A stretch of 9,245 bases of DNA, taken from assembly GCA_043815465.1 (NCBI GenBank), contig JBDRIW010000044.1:1-9245 (forward strand), given 5' to 3'. The notes beneath the pieces were generated by a model, which searched no databases, had not been told where the DNA came from, and was given only the letters and a program-made list of their open reading frames with translations. The position numbers were made by a program, and so were the translations under genes. This DNA comes from JBAZFF01 sp043815465 (lineage in GTDB: Bacteria; Patescibacteriota; Minisyncoccia; Minisyncoccales; RBG-13-42-11). Of this stretch, positions 1 through 6,142 are shown one piece after another. How positions within the stretch are numbered: position 1 is the first letter of the stretch; every line of letters starts with the position of its first letter.

Positions 1-36
1 GTCCCGCTTCCTCGGATATTTTAGCGGTCTTTGGCT

Positions 37-53
37 GTCCTGCGAAGCAGGAC
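37..53. repeat. GC-rich perfect hairpin, 7-bp stem with GAA loop
   Basis: Arms gtcctgc (37-43) and gcaggac (47-53) are exact reverse complements around a gaa loop. The hairpin sits three bases before a second, longer GC-rich hairpin. The pair resembles a REP/PIE-type palindromic element rather than a terminator, since no T tract follows. Family membership is inference. Confidence 0.6.
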
Positions 54-56
54 TTT

Positions 57-83
57 CGCTGGCTCGCCTGCGGCGAGCCAGCG
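57..83. repeat. GC-rich perfect hairpin, 12-bp stem with TGC loop
   Basis: Arms cgctggctcgcc (57-68) and ggcgagccagcg (72-83) are perfect reverse complements around tgc. Such a stable GC stem stands out against the AT-rich surroundings. There is no T run on either side, so an intrinsic terminator is unlikely. A dispersed intergenic palindromic repeat is the best guess. Confidence 0.65.
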
Positions 84-291
84 TCAGGCGTCTTCCGGAT
101 TTTCCCTAAAATAGGTTCGGATTTTAACCAAAACATACCGCATGAAATTTGAAGATACTGTAAGTGTCTATAAATTTCCATTTGAGGGAGTGTTGAGAAA
201 CCTCTTTGTAAGAGGATTAGAATACTCGAGCGATAGCGAAAGATGAAGATGAATCTTTAGATTCATTGTCCCTCCCTCTCCGTAAATGAAG

Positions 292-317
292 TTTTGGATA
301 TATTTTTATATCCAAAA
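292..317. other. AT-rich stem-loop, 11-bp stem with TTTT loop
   Basis: ttttggatata (292-302) pairs perfectly with tatatccaaaa (307-317) around tttt. It is followed by gtttattt, a weak U-rich tail, so a poor terminator is possible. The stem is only about 2/11 G:C. It could equally be an RNA fold or DNA cruciform; function unknown. Confidence 0.4.
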
Positions 318-345
318 GTTTATTTAAGTGGGCGTGCCAGAATTA

Positions 346-376
346 TTGATGACAGTCATCAACAACGAGTTATAAA
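346..376 (+). promoter_or_regulatory. Putative tRNA-Ser promoter overlapping a palindrome
   Basis: TTGATG (346-351) resembles a -35 box (4 of 6) and TATAAA (371-376) a -10 box. The 19-nt spacer is long; using TTATAA (370-375) makes it 18. The -35 box lies within the palindrome ttgatgac-a-gtcatcaa (346-362). Transcription would start around 382-384, at the 5' end of the tRNA. The boxes are visible in the sequence; promoter activity is inferred. Confidence 0.35.
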
Positions 377-382
377 AGTTTT

Positions 383-469
383 GGAGGGGTCGGATAGTGG
401 TTTATTCCATCGGTTTTGAAAACCGACGTCCGCAAGGACTCGTGGGTTCGAATCCCACTCCCTCCGCCA
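383..469 (+). tRNA. tRNA-Ser (anticodon UGA)
   Basis: This is a complete class II tRNA that decodes UCA serine codons. The acceptor stem is 383-389 with 459-465 (one G-U pair at the base), the discriminator is G466, and CCA is encoded at 467-469. The D stem is gga/tcc (392-394/406-408) with a GG in its loop. The anticodon stem is tcggt/accga (410-414/422-426) and the loop TTTGAAA places TGA at 417-419. The long variable arm gtcc-gcaa-ggac (428-439) is the serine hallmark. The T arm gtggg-ttcgaat-cccac spans 442-458. The anticodon is TGA rather than TCA, so it is not a selenocysteine tRNA. Confidence 0.96.
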
Positions 470-507
470 AAATAAAAATAATTTACTAATAAAGATAAAA
501 CTTTTTT

Positions 508-1443
508 ATGAAATTAAAACATATTTTAAGCACACAACAATTTTTAGATAAAAATGTGCTTGTAAGTATTTTTGAAAAAGCAGGTAAATTTGAAAAAGCA
601 GACCGTCAAAACAAAATTCCAAAACCCTTACAAGGTAAAATTTTAGCATGTTTATTTTATGAACCGAGTACTCGTACTCGGTTTTCTTTTGAGTCAGCTA
701 TGCTTAAACTCGGCGGTCAGGTAATTTCTACTGAAAGTGCAGGACAATTCTCCTCAGTTAGTAAGGGGGAAACACTAATAGATAGTATTAAGATTATTTC
801 TGGATATTCTGATGTGATTGTTCTGCGTCACCACGAATCTGGATCTGCCAAAGAGGCTGCAAAAGTTTCTGCTGTACCAATTATTAATGCAGGAGATGGA
901 GATGGAGAACATCCTACCCAAGCTCTACTCGATTTGTATACAATTAAAAAAGAACTTGGACAAATAGATAAGCTAAAAATTGGCATGGTTGGAGATTTAC
1001 TTTATGGTAGAACAATCCATTCGCTTATTTATCTTCTTTCGCTTAGCCATAATATTGAAATATTTTTAGTTTCTCCAAAAGAATTGAAATTACCAGAAAA
1101 ATATAAATCCTTCTTAAATTCAAACAAAATAAAGTTTTTTGAGTCTAATAATTTAGAAAATATAATTTCTAAGGTTGATGTTTTATATATGACACGAATT
1201 CAAAAAGAACGTTTTGTTTCAAAGAAACTTTATGATCAGGTTAAAAATTTATTTGTTTTAAATGAAAAATTATTAAAGAAACTTAAAAAACGCTCTGTTA
1301 TTATGCATCCATTGCCAAGAATTAATGAAATTAGTCTGAAAGTTGATGACGATAAGCGTGCAGCCTATTTCAGACAGGCTAAAAATGGATTATATATTCG
1401 AATGGCTCTTTTAAGTTTTTTATTTAAAAATTTAGACCGTTGA
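508..1443 (+). CDS. pyrB: Aspartate carbamoyltransferase, catalytic subunit
   Basis: This enzyme condenses carbamoyl phosphate with L-aspartate to N-carbamoyl-aspartate, the first committed step of pyrimidine synthesis, in the cytoplasm. At 311 residues it matches the usual catalytic chain. Visible motifs are the carbamoyl-phosphate loop STRTR (54-58), the lysine of SVSKGET (K86), LRHHE (R107), HPTQ (135-138), GDLLYGRT (163-170), TRIQKER (229-235) and HPLPR (267-271). They line up with the known substrate-binding residues of the family, so the enzyme should be active. The HPTQ and HPLPR motifs and the aspartate-binding segment favour ATCase over ornithine carbamoyltransferase. No regulatory chain (pyrI) or other pyr gene is nearby, so a homotrimer is likely. 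The ATG start gives the family length; no clear Shine-Dalgarno motif precedes it. The TGA stop shows standard use of this codon. Confidence 0.96.
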   Translation: MKLKHILSTQQFLDKNVLVSIFEKAGKFEKADRQNKIPKPLQGKILACLFYEPSTRTRFSFESAMLKLGGQVISTESAGQFSSVSKGETLIDSIKIISGYSDVIVLRHHESGSAKEAAKVSAVPIINAGDGDGEHPTQALLDLYTIKKELGQIDKLKIGMVGDLLYGRTIHSLIYLLSLSHNIEIFLVSPKELKLPEKYKSFLNSNKIKFFESNNLENIISKVDVLYMTRIQKERFVSKKLYDQVKNLFVLNEKLLKKLKKRSVIMHPLPRINEISLKVDDDKRAAYFRQAKNGLYIRMALLSFLFKNLDR

Positions 1444-1460
1444 TATTTAGGTTTTTTATT

Positions 1461-1487
1461 TTGTTAATATTGTTCTTGTGATATAAT
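1461..1487 (+). promoter_or_regulatory. Putative promoter of the type IV pilus operon
   Basis: A perfect TATAAT (1482-1487) is preceded by TG plus one base, an extended -10 element. TTGTTA (1461-1466) is a possible -35 box at a short 15-nt spacing, which the extended -10 could tolerate. The start point would fall near 1494, about six bases before the pilM ATG, giving an almost leaderless mRNA. TATAAT matches are frequent by chance in AT-rich DNA, so activity is inferred. Confidence 0.5.
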
Positions 1488-1499
1488 AAACAAACTAAA

Positions 1500-2588
1500 A
1501 TGTTGAATATCTTTCAGTTTTTACTACCACAAAAGTTTATAGGTATAGATGTGGGGACTTCTTACATAAAAGTTGTAGAAGTATCCAGATTTGGTAATCG
1601 TAGAAAATTAGAAAACTATGGTTCTCTTTCGGCTGAAGTCTTGTATAAAAAACCTTTTAGAACTTTTGATAAAAATACTCTTTTATTATCTAGTGAAGAT
1701 ATAGCTAGGGCCATAAGAGCGATACTCCAAGAAGCTAAAATAAAGTCTAAACAGGCTATTTTTTCTATTCCTGATTTTTCTACATTTTTTACTAATTTTG
1801 AATTACCACAGATGTCAGAAGAAGAACTTGTTCAGGCAGTAAAGTTTGAAGCTAAACAACACATTCCTTTTCCTTTATCAGAAATGACATTAGACTGGAA
1901 AATTATGGAGGACAAAGAATTAATTGCCCAGAATAAGAAGATGACAGTTTTGTTAGCTGCTGTCCCCAATGAAGTAATAAATCAATACAACGAAATAGCC
2001 AAATTAGCTGGATTAGAACTTTATTCTTTAGAAGCTGAGGTTTTTGGATTAATAAGAGCATTAGTTCCAGAAGATAATGTAATTCCTCAAGCCATAATAG
2101 ATATTGGAGCCCAGAGCACTACTTGCAGTATTGTAGATAGAAAAAATCTTTATACTTCTCATAGTTTTGATGTGGGAGGGAATGAGCTTACTAATATTAT
2201 TTCTAGATCCTTAAGTATTGGATATAAAGAAGCAAAGGAAATAAAAGAATCCCGTGGTCTGTTGGGAGGAAAAATAGAGAATAGCGATAAAGAATTAAAG
2301 AGCATAATAAGTCCTTTGATGGATAATATTATTAGAGAGATTGAGGGGATATTTCATGGATTTTATATTAAAAAAAGAAGAGAAGTTAAAAAAGTTATTT
2401 TAGCTGGAGGCACAGCTCTATTATTTGGGTTAAAAGAATATTTTGAAGAAAATTTAAAAGTAGAAGTGGAGGTTGCTAATCCTTTCTCTAATGTATTTTA
2501 TCCACCAATTTTAGAAGATACTTTAAAAGAAATGGGTCCAAGTTATTCTATCGCAATAGGATCAGCCCTTCGCGGTTTAGAATATTAG
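1500..2588 (+). CDS. pilM: Type IV pilus assembly protein PilM (actin-like ATPase)
   Basis: PilM is a cytoplasmic, FtsA/actin-like protein that binds the N-terminus of PilN and links the motor side to the inner-membrane PilN/PilO complex. The protein has 362 residues, a normal length. The first nucleotide-binding motif is GIDVGTSYIK (15-24), the second phosphate motif is centred on IDIGAQSTT (200-208), and the adenosine motif VILAGGTALLFGL is at 299-311. The C-terminus SIAIGSALRGLEY is typical of PilM. The segment VKFEAKQHIPFPLSEM (114-129) also matches the family. The ATG lies 12 bases after a TATAAT box and no ribosome site is seen. It ends in TAG, and pilN follows in the same frame 18 bases later. 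Confidence 0.93.
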   Translation: MLNIFQFLLPQKFIGIDVGTSYIKVVEVSRFGNRRKLENYGSLSAEVLYKKPFRTFDKNTLLLSSEDIARAIRAILQEAKIKSKQAIFSIPDFSTFFTNFELPQMSEEELVQAVKFEAKQHIPFPLSEMTLDWKIMEDKELIAQNKKMTVLLAAVPNEVINQYNEIAKLAGLELYSLEAEVFGLIRALVPEDNVIPQAIIDIGAQSTTCSIVDRKNLYTSHSFDVGGNELTNIISRSLSIGYKEAKEIKESRGLLGGKIENSDKELKSIISPLMDNIIREIEGIFHGFYIKKRREVKKVILAGGTALLFGLKEYFEENLKVEVEVANPFSNVFYPPILEDTLKEMGPSYSIAIGSALRGLEY

Positions 2589-2606
2589 TTATATAATAAA
2601 AGCATT

Positions 2607-3140
2607 ATGGCGGAAATAATCCCAAAAGAATTACCGAAACTTCCAGGATGGTTAAATATTCTTTTTTATGTCCTGATTTTTCTTTTAATTGTTTTTATAA
2701 TCTCTTTTTTTGTATTGAATAATTCTCTTAATAATTCTTTAAAAAATTTAGAGGATTTAGAATCTATAGTAATTAAAGATAAAACTCCACAAGATATTGC
2801 CCTGGAAACAGAAGTTTTGTCTTATAAAGAAAAAATCCAAGATTTTAAATTTATTTCAGAAGAGCATAAAGAAAATACTAAATCTTTTACTTTTTTAGAA
2901 GAAATAACTCATCCTTTTGTTTGGTTTTCATCTTATGAATTATTGGCACAAGAAAGTAAATTATTATTATCTGGAACAACTAAAGATTTTGAAACATTGG
3001 GTCAGCAATTATTAATTCTGCAAGGGAAAGAGGAGTTGAATGATTTTAAACTTAGCGCTGCCTCTATAAATAAAGAAGGTCAAATAGATTTTAATTTATT
3101 GATTTATTTTAAACCAGGATTTTTAAATGCAAAAGATTAA
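2607..3140 (+). CDS. pilN: Type IV pilus assembly protein PilN-like (inner membrane)
   Basis: PilN pairs with PilO in the inner membrane to form the alignment complex, with PilM docked on its cytoplasmic tail. The 177-residue protein has a 17-residue cytoplasmic start, one hydrophobic helix (about 18-40), a probable coiled coil (about 41-90), and an extracytoplasmic alpha/beta domain. That domain includes LLLSGTTKDFETLGQQLL, a pattern common in PilN C-termini (LSG, then a helix). The call rests mostly on position between pilM and pilO plus topology. The N-terminus lacks the classic INLLP motif that binds PilM, having EIIPKELPKLPGW instead. The stop of pilM is in the same frame just upstream, so no longer start exists. 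Its end overlaps pilO by 14 bases. Confidence 0.8.
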   Translation: MAEIIPKELPKLPGWLNILFYVLIFLLIVFIISFFVLNNSLNNSLKNLEDLESIVIKDKTPQDIALETEVLSYKEKIQDFKFISEEHKENTKSFTFLEEITHPFVWFSSYELLAQESKLLLSGTTKDFETLGQQLLILQGKEELNDFKLSAASINKEGQIDFNLLIYFKPGFLNAKD

Positions 3141-3678
3141 ATTTTATTTAAAATTGGTAAATTACGTTCCTTTGATAATAATAATTACCTTTATTTTGCT
3201 TTTGATAATAGGAGGAACATTTTTATTCCCTAAATTTAGCCAGTTGAATGAGATAAAAGAAAATATCCAAGCTAAAGAAATTGAGTTGCAGTATGGACAA
3301 GAATATTTTGATAGATTGGGAGAACTAAAAATTAAATTAGAAGAAAATACTTTTGAGATTTCTAAAATATCTTCTGCGCTACCAATCGATGCTTCTGCTC
3401 CCTCTATGTTTAGATTTATACAAGAAACAGCTTCTCTTTCTGGGCTGGTTTTGAGTAGGATAAATCCATTCACCATAGAGTCTTTAGATGATAATACCGA
3501 AATAAATGAAATGAAATTTACAGTGGAATTAAGCGGGACATATTCTTCTTTTAAAGAATTTCTTTCTATCCTAGAGAAGTCAGCTAGATTATTTGAAGTT
3601 TATGAGCTTGAATTTAGACAATCACAAGAAGAAGACATTTTAGATTTTTCCTTAAATTTAAGAACATTTAGCTATTAA
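3127..3678 (+). CDS. pilO: Type IV pilus assembly protein PilO
   Basis: PilO is a bitopic inner-membrane protein that heterodimerises with PilN. This 183-residue protein has a short basic cytoplasmic end, one transmembrane helix (about 14-35), a coiled coil rich in E/K (about 38-80) and a ferredoxin-like domain. The domain opens with ALPIDASAPSMFRFIQE and contains LSGTYSSFKEFLSILEKSARLFEV, both close to the PilO pattern (LP...P.ll..i...a, then GtY..l..Fl..le...R...v). The start overlaps the 3' end of pilN by 14 bases, implying translational coupling. AGGA lies about nine bases before the ATG, one of the few hints of a ribosome site in the operon. A one-base gap separates it from the next gene. 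Confidence 0.88.
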   Translation: MQKIKFYLKLVNYVPLIIIITFILLLIIGGTFLFPKFSQLNEIKENIQAKEIELQYGQEYFDRLGELKIKLEENTFEISKISSALPIDASAPSMFRFIQETASLSGLVLSRINPFTIESLDDNTEINEMKFTVELSGTYSSFKEFLSILEKSARLFEVYELEFRQSQEEDILDFSLNLRTFSY

Positions 3679-3679
3679 T

Positions 3680-3976
3680 ATGGTAGAAAGTAATTTTATA
3701 CAAAAGAAAAAAAATCAAAAAAATTTACTTTTCATTTTGGTGATTGTTATAATAGTTATTATTTTTGTTATTTATAATGGATTTTCAAAGACAGAACCAA
3801 TTTTAGATGATTTTGCAGATGGTAATATCTTTGTCCCAAAACAAGAAATTAAAATAAATTTTGATGTTTTAAATGATCCAGTATTAAAAGGATTGCAGCC
3901 ATTCTTAGAAATACAATCCTTAGAATTAGCTACAGGAACTGAAATAGGAAGAGAAAATCCTTTCATTCCTTTCTAA
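3680..3976 (+). CDS. Small PilP-like membrane protein of the pilus operon
   Basis: This 98-residue protein sits where pilP normally lies, directly after pilO (gap 1 base) and before pilB (gap 3 bases), so it is almost surely part of the pilus machine. It has a basic cytoplasmic N-terminus (KKKNQKN), one transmembrane helix (about 15-33), and a short extracytoplasmic stretch with FDVLNDPVLKGLQPF (61-75). The extreme C-terminus is GRENPFIPF. The GR-x-x-P-F-x-P pattern recalls the GRRDPF segment of PilP. The HR domain of true PilP, which contacts the secretin PilQ, is absent, as would fit a cell without an outer membrane. No lipobox cysteine is present. The PilP link is inference from position and this motif; the protein may be a CPR-specific component. 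Confidence 0.75.
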   Translation: MVESNFIQKKKNQKNLLFILVIVIIVIIFVIYNGFSKTEPILDDFADGNIFVPKQEIKINFDVLNDPVLKGLQPFLEIQSLELATGTEIGRENPFIPF

Positions 3977-3979
3977 ATT

Positions 3980-5707
3980 ATGTCAATTATTAAATATTTA
4001 AAAGACAAAGGAATATTAGAAAAAAATAAAGCTGCTACTCTTTCAACTCATGCCATAGAGGCAGGAAAGAAAGAAGAAGAGGTTTTAATTGATGAAAAAG
4101 CTGTTCCAGAAACTGTTCTTTTTTCTGCAAAGAGTGAAATTCTTAAAATCCCTTTGAAAGAAATTGATCCAGAAAAAATTTCTTTAAAAATATTAGAATT
4201 AATTCCAGAGGAAACAGCTAAGTATTATAAAATGATTCCTTTGAATAAAATAGAAAAGGATCTGGAGGTAGGAATGGTTTATCCAGAAGATTTAAAAGCT
4301 CAAGAAGCTTTAAAGTTTTTGGCTAGACAAAAAAACTTTACTTATAAAGTATTTTTAATAAATTTTACAACCTTTAAAGAACTTTTAAGTAAATACAAAA
4401 CTCTTAAAAAAGAAGTAGGAATGGCTCTCGAAGAGCTAGAAATAGAATTAAAACAAGAAAGTGGTAAAAATGTTCAAAGATCTGCGGCAGAATATCAAAG
4501 AATTGCCGAAGAAGCTCCAATCACTAAAATTGTTGCAGTTATCTTAAAACAAGCGGTAGATGGGGGTGCTTCTGATATTCACATTGAACCAACTAGAGAA
4601 AAAATAAGAGTTAGATTTAGGTCTTTGGGAGATCTGCATGCGTCCATATTTTTACCATTAAATATTCATCCCGCTATAGTTGCTAGGATTAAAATTCTTT
4701 CTAATTTAAAAATAGATGAATCAAGAATACCTCAAGATGGAAGATTTTCAACAAAAATGAATGAAAGTTCTATTGATTATAGGGTGTCAACTTTCCCAAC
4801 TACTTTAGGTGAAAAAGTAGCTATCCGTGTTTTAGATCCTCGTATTGGAAAGAAGAGTCTTCAAGATCTTGGGTTAGAAGGAAGAAACTTAAAAGAAGTA
4901 GAAGAAAGAATCAAAAGACCATATGGTTTGATATTTGTTACAGGTCCTACTGGCTCAGGTAAAACTACAACCATGTATTCTATATTAGATTTGTTAAACA
5001 AAGAAGAAGTTAATATTGTTACTCTAGAGGATCCAGTGGAATATTTTGTGGATGGGTTAAATCAATCACAAGTAAGGCCCGAGATAAAATATAACTTTGC
5101 TTCAGGGTTGAGACAGATTCTTAGACAAGATCCTGATATTATTATGGTTGGAGAGGTTAGAGACGAGGAAACAGCTACCTTAGTAATTCATGCCGCTTTA
5201 ACTGGTCATATTGTCTTGTCTACTTTGCATACTTCAAATTCATTAGGAGTTGTTCCAAGATTAATAGATATGGGAGTAAAACCATATCTTATTCCATCTA
5301 CTTTACAATTAATTATAGCTCAAAGATTAGTTAGAAAGCTTTGTGATAAGTGTAAGCAGGAAGTAGAGCCAAATGTAAAAATAAAAGAATTAATAATAAA
5401 AGAATTAGAAGAAATGTCACCTGAGTTGAAAAAAGAATTAAGCCCTAAGGGAGAGATAAAAATTTATAATTCAAAAGGATGTCCAAAGTGTGGAGAGACT
5501 GGATTCTCTGGTAGAATCGCTTTATTTGAAGTATTGTCCATGACAAGTTCTTTGGGAGAAATTGTATTAAAAGAACCTTCCGAATCTAAGATTTTGAAAG
5601 AAGCTAAAAGGCAGGGGATGATTACAATAAGGCAAGATGGAATAAAGAAGGTTTTAAAGGGAGTTACAACCATAGAGGAAGTATTAAGAGTAACAGAAGA
5701 AAGATAA
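3980..5707 (+). CDS. pilB: Type IV pilus extension ATPase PilB (GspE family)
   Basis: PilB is the hexameric cytoplasmic ATPase that powers pilin polymerisation through PilC. At 575 residues it has the full family layout: an N-terminal MshEN-like region (about 1-150), a linker with SDIHIEP (198-204), and the motor core. Motifs are Walker A GPTGSGKT (322-329), the Asp box TLEDPVEY (348-355), Walker B RQDPDIIMVGE (382-392), and the His box AALTGHIVLSTLHTSN (405-420). The zinc-binding tetracysteine follows as CDKC (455-458) and CPKC (501-504), which separates PilB/GspE from PilT. All key residues are present. The start three bases after the PilP-like gene has no Shine-Dalgarno, suggesting coupled translation. 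Confidence 0.97.
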   Translation: MSIIKYLKDKGILEKNKAATLSTHAIEAGKKEEEVLIDEKAVPETVLFSAKSEILKIPLKEIDPEKISLKILELIPEETAKYYKMIPLNKIEKDLEVGMVYPEDLKAQEALKFLARQKNFTYKVFLINFTTFKELLSKYKTLKKEVGMALEELEIELKQESGKNVQRSAAEYQRIAEEAPITKIVAVILKQAVDGGASDIHIEPTREKIRVRFRSLGDLHASIFLPLNIHPAIVARIKILSNLKIDESRIPQDGRFSTKMNESSIDYRVSTFPTTLGEKVAIRVLDPRIGKKSLQDLGLEGRNLKEVEERIKRPYGLIFVTGPTGSGKTTTMYSILDLLNKEEVNIVTLEDPVEYFVDGLNQSQVRPEIKYNFASGLRQILRQDPDIIMVGEVRDEETATLVIHAALTGHIVLSTLHTSNSLGVVPRLIDMGVKPYLIPSTLQLIIAQRLVRKLCDKCKQEVEPNVKIKELIIKELEEMSPELKKELSPKGEIKIYNSKGCPKCGETGFSGRIALFEVLSMTSSLGEIVLKEPSESKILKEAKRQGMITIRQDGIKKVLKGVTTIEEVLRVTEER

Positions 5708-5771
5708 TAGGTGATGATAATTTTATTCTCATTTCAATTTTCATTTTAATTAATAAATTAAAACTCAATAT

Positions 5772-6140
5772 ATGAAAAAAATAATATTAGTGGAGGATGA
5801 CCCATTTTTAATTGATATATATGGAACTAAATTAAAAGAAAGTGGTTTTGAGTTAGAAATTATTTCTAATGGAAGCGAAGTAATATCTAAGGTTAAAGAG
5901 ATAAAGCCGGATATAGTTATTTTGGATATTGTTTTACCTCAAATGGACGGTTGGGAAATACTTAAATGTTTAAGAGCAGAAGAAAGTTTAAAATACTTAA
6001 AAATAATAATTCTTTCTAATCTTGGACAAAGAGAGGAAGTGGACAAAGGAATTGCATTGGGAGCAACAGGTTATTTAATAAAAGCGCATTTTACTCCCTC
6101 TGAAGTCGTAGAAGAAATTAAAAAACATCTAAACCAATAA
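5772..6140 (+). CDS. Single-domain response regulator (CheY/PilG-like receiver)
   Basis: This 122-residue protein is a lone receiver domain with no DNA-binding output. Conserved residues are present: the acidic pair at D9/D10 (VEDD), phospho-acceptor D52 in ILDIVLPQMDGWE, the switch serine S82 (LSN), and K104 (LIK). It should be phosphorylated by a histidine kinase, but none is encoded in the window. It lies between pilB and pilT, 64 bases after the former and 2 bases before the latter. Such stand-alone receivers (compare PilG/PilH of twitching systems) act by protein contact. Control of PilB or PilT, and so of extension versus retraction, is the likely role; this is inferred from position. 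The 64-base gap upstream is AT-rich and shows no clear promoter. Confidence 0.93.
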   Translation: MKKIILVEDDPFLIDIYGTKLKESGFELEIISNGSEVISKVKEIKPDIVILDIVLPQMDGWEILKCLRAEESLKYLKIIILSNLGQREEVDKGIALGATGYLIKAHFTPSEVVEEIKKHLNQ

Positions 6141-6142
6141 AT

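Larger units (their letters stand above)
1..382. other. Gene-free region upstream of tRNA-Ser, rich in hairpins
   Basis: No convincing gene is visible here. The first ~110 bases are clearly more GC-rich than the rest and hold two perfect hairpins (listed separately). Bases 142-246 form a 34-codon ATG frame on + with ordinary codon use, but it has no ribosome site or recognisable motif. Smaller stems follow: cctctt/aagagg at 201-206/210-215, atgaatct/agattcat at 249-256/259-266, and gagggag (184-190), which can pair with ctccctc (272-278) to close the earlier two into a branched fold. An 11-bp AT-rich hairpin lies at 292-317 and a palindrome at 346-362. Possible explanations are a decayed gene, a structured RNA, or repeat debris; the sequence alone does not decide. 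Confidence 0.5.

Noticed and set aside
3..152. Open frame on the plus strand from the window edge to TGA at 150-152
   Set aside because: It crosses the same palindromes and competes with the minus-strand frame; nothing in the peptide is recognisable. It might be the end of a real gene, but this cannot be supported.
2..181. Open frame on the minus strand running off the window start (about 60 codons from the ATG at 181, or from 136)
   Set aside because: Much of it is the translation of the two GC-rich palindromes, which keep several frames open on both strands. No family motif or ribosome site is visible.
328..375. 15-codon GTG frame ending in MTVINNEL just before the tRNA
   Set aside because: Too short, with a stop directly upstream; more likely chance or decayed sequence.
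383..469. Selenocysteine tRNA because of the long variable arm
   Set aside because: The anticodon is TGA (serine), not TCA, and the stem lengths fit ordinary tRNA-Ser.
1441..1467. Recoding of TGA as glycine, as in some CPR lineages
   Set aside because: PyrB ends at its normal length on TGA, and no other gene here contains an in-frame TGA.
3162..3476. Antisense open frame inside pilO
   Set aside because: It lies opposite a well-supported gene and has no recognisable protein features; the same applies to antisense frames at 3772-3966, 5464-5673 and 8477-8701.
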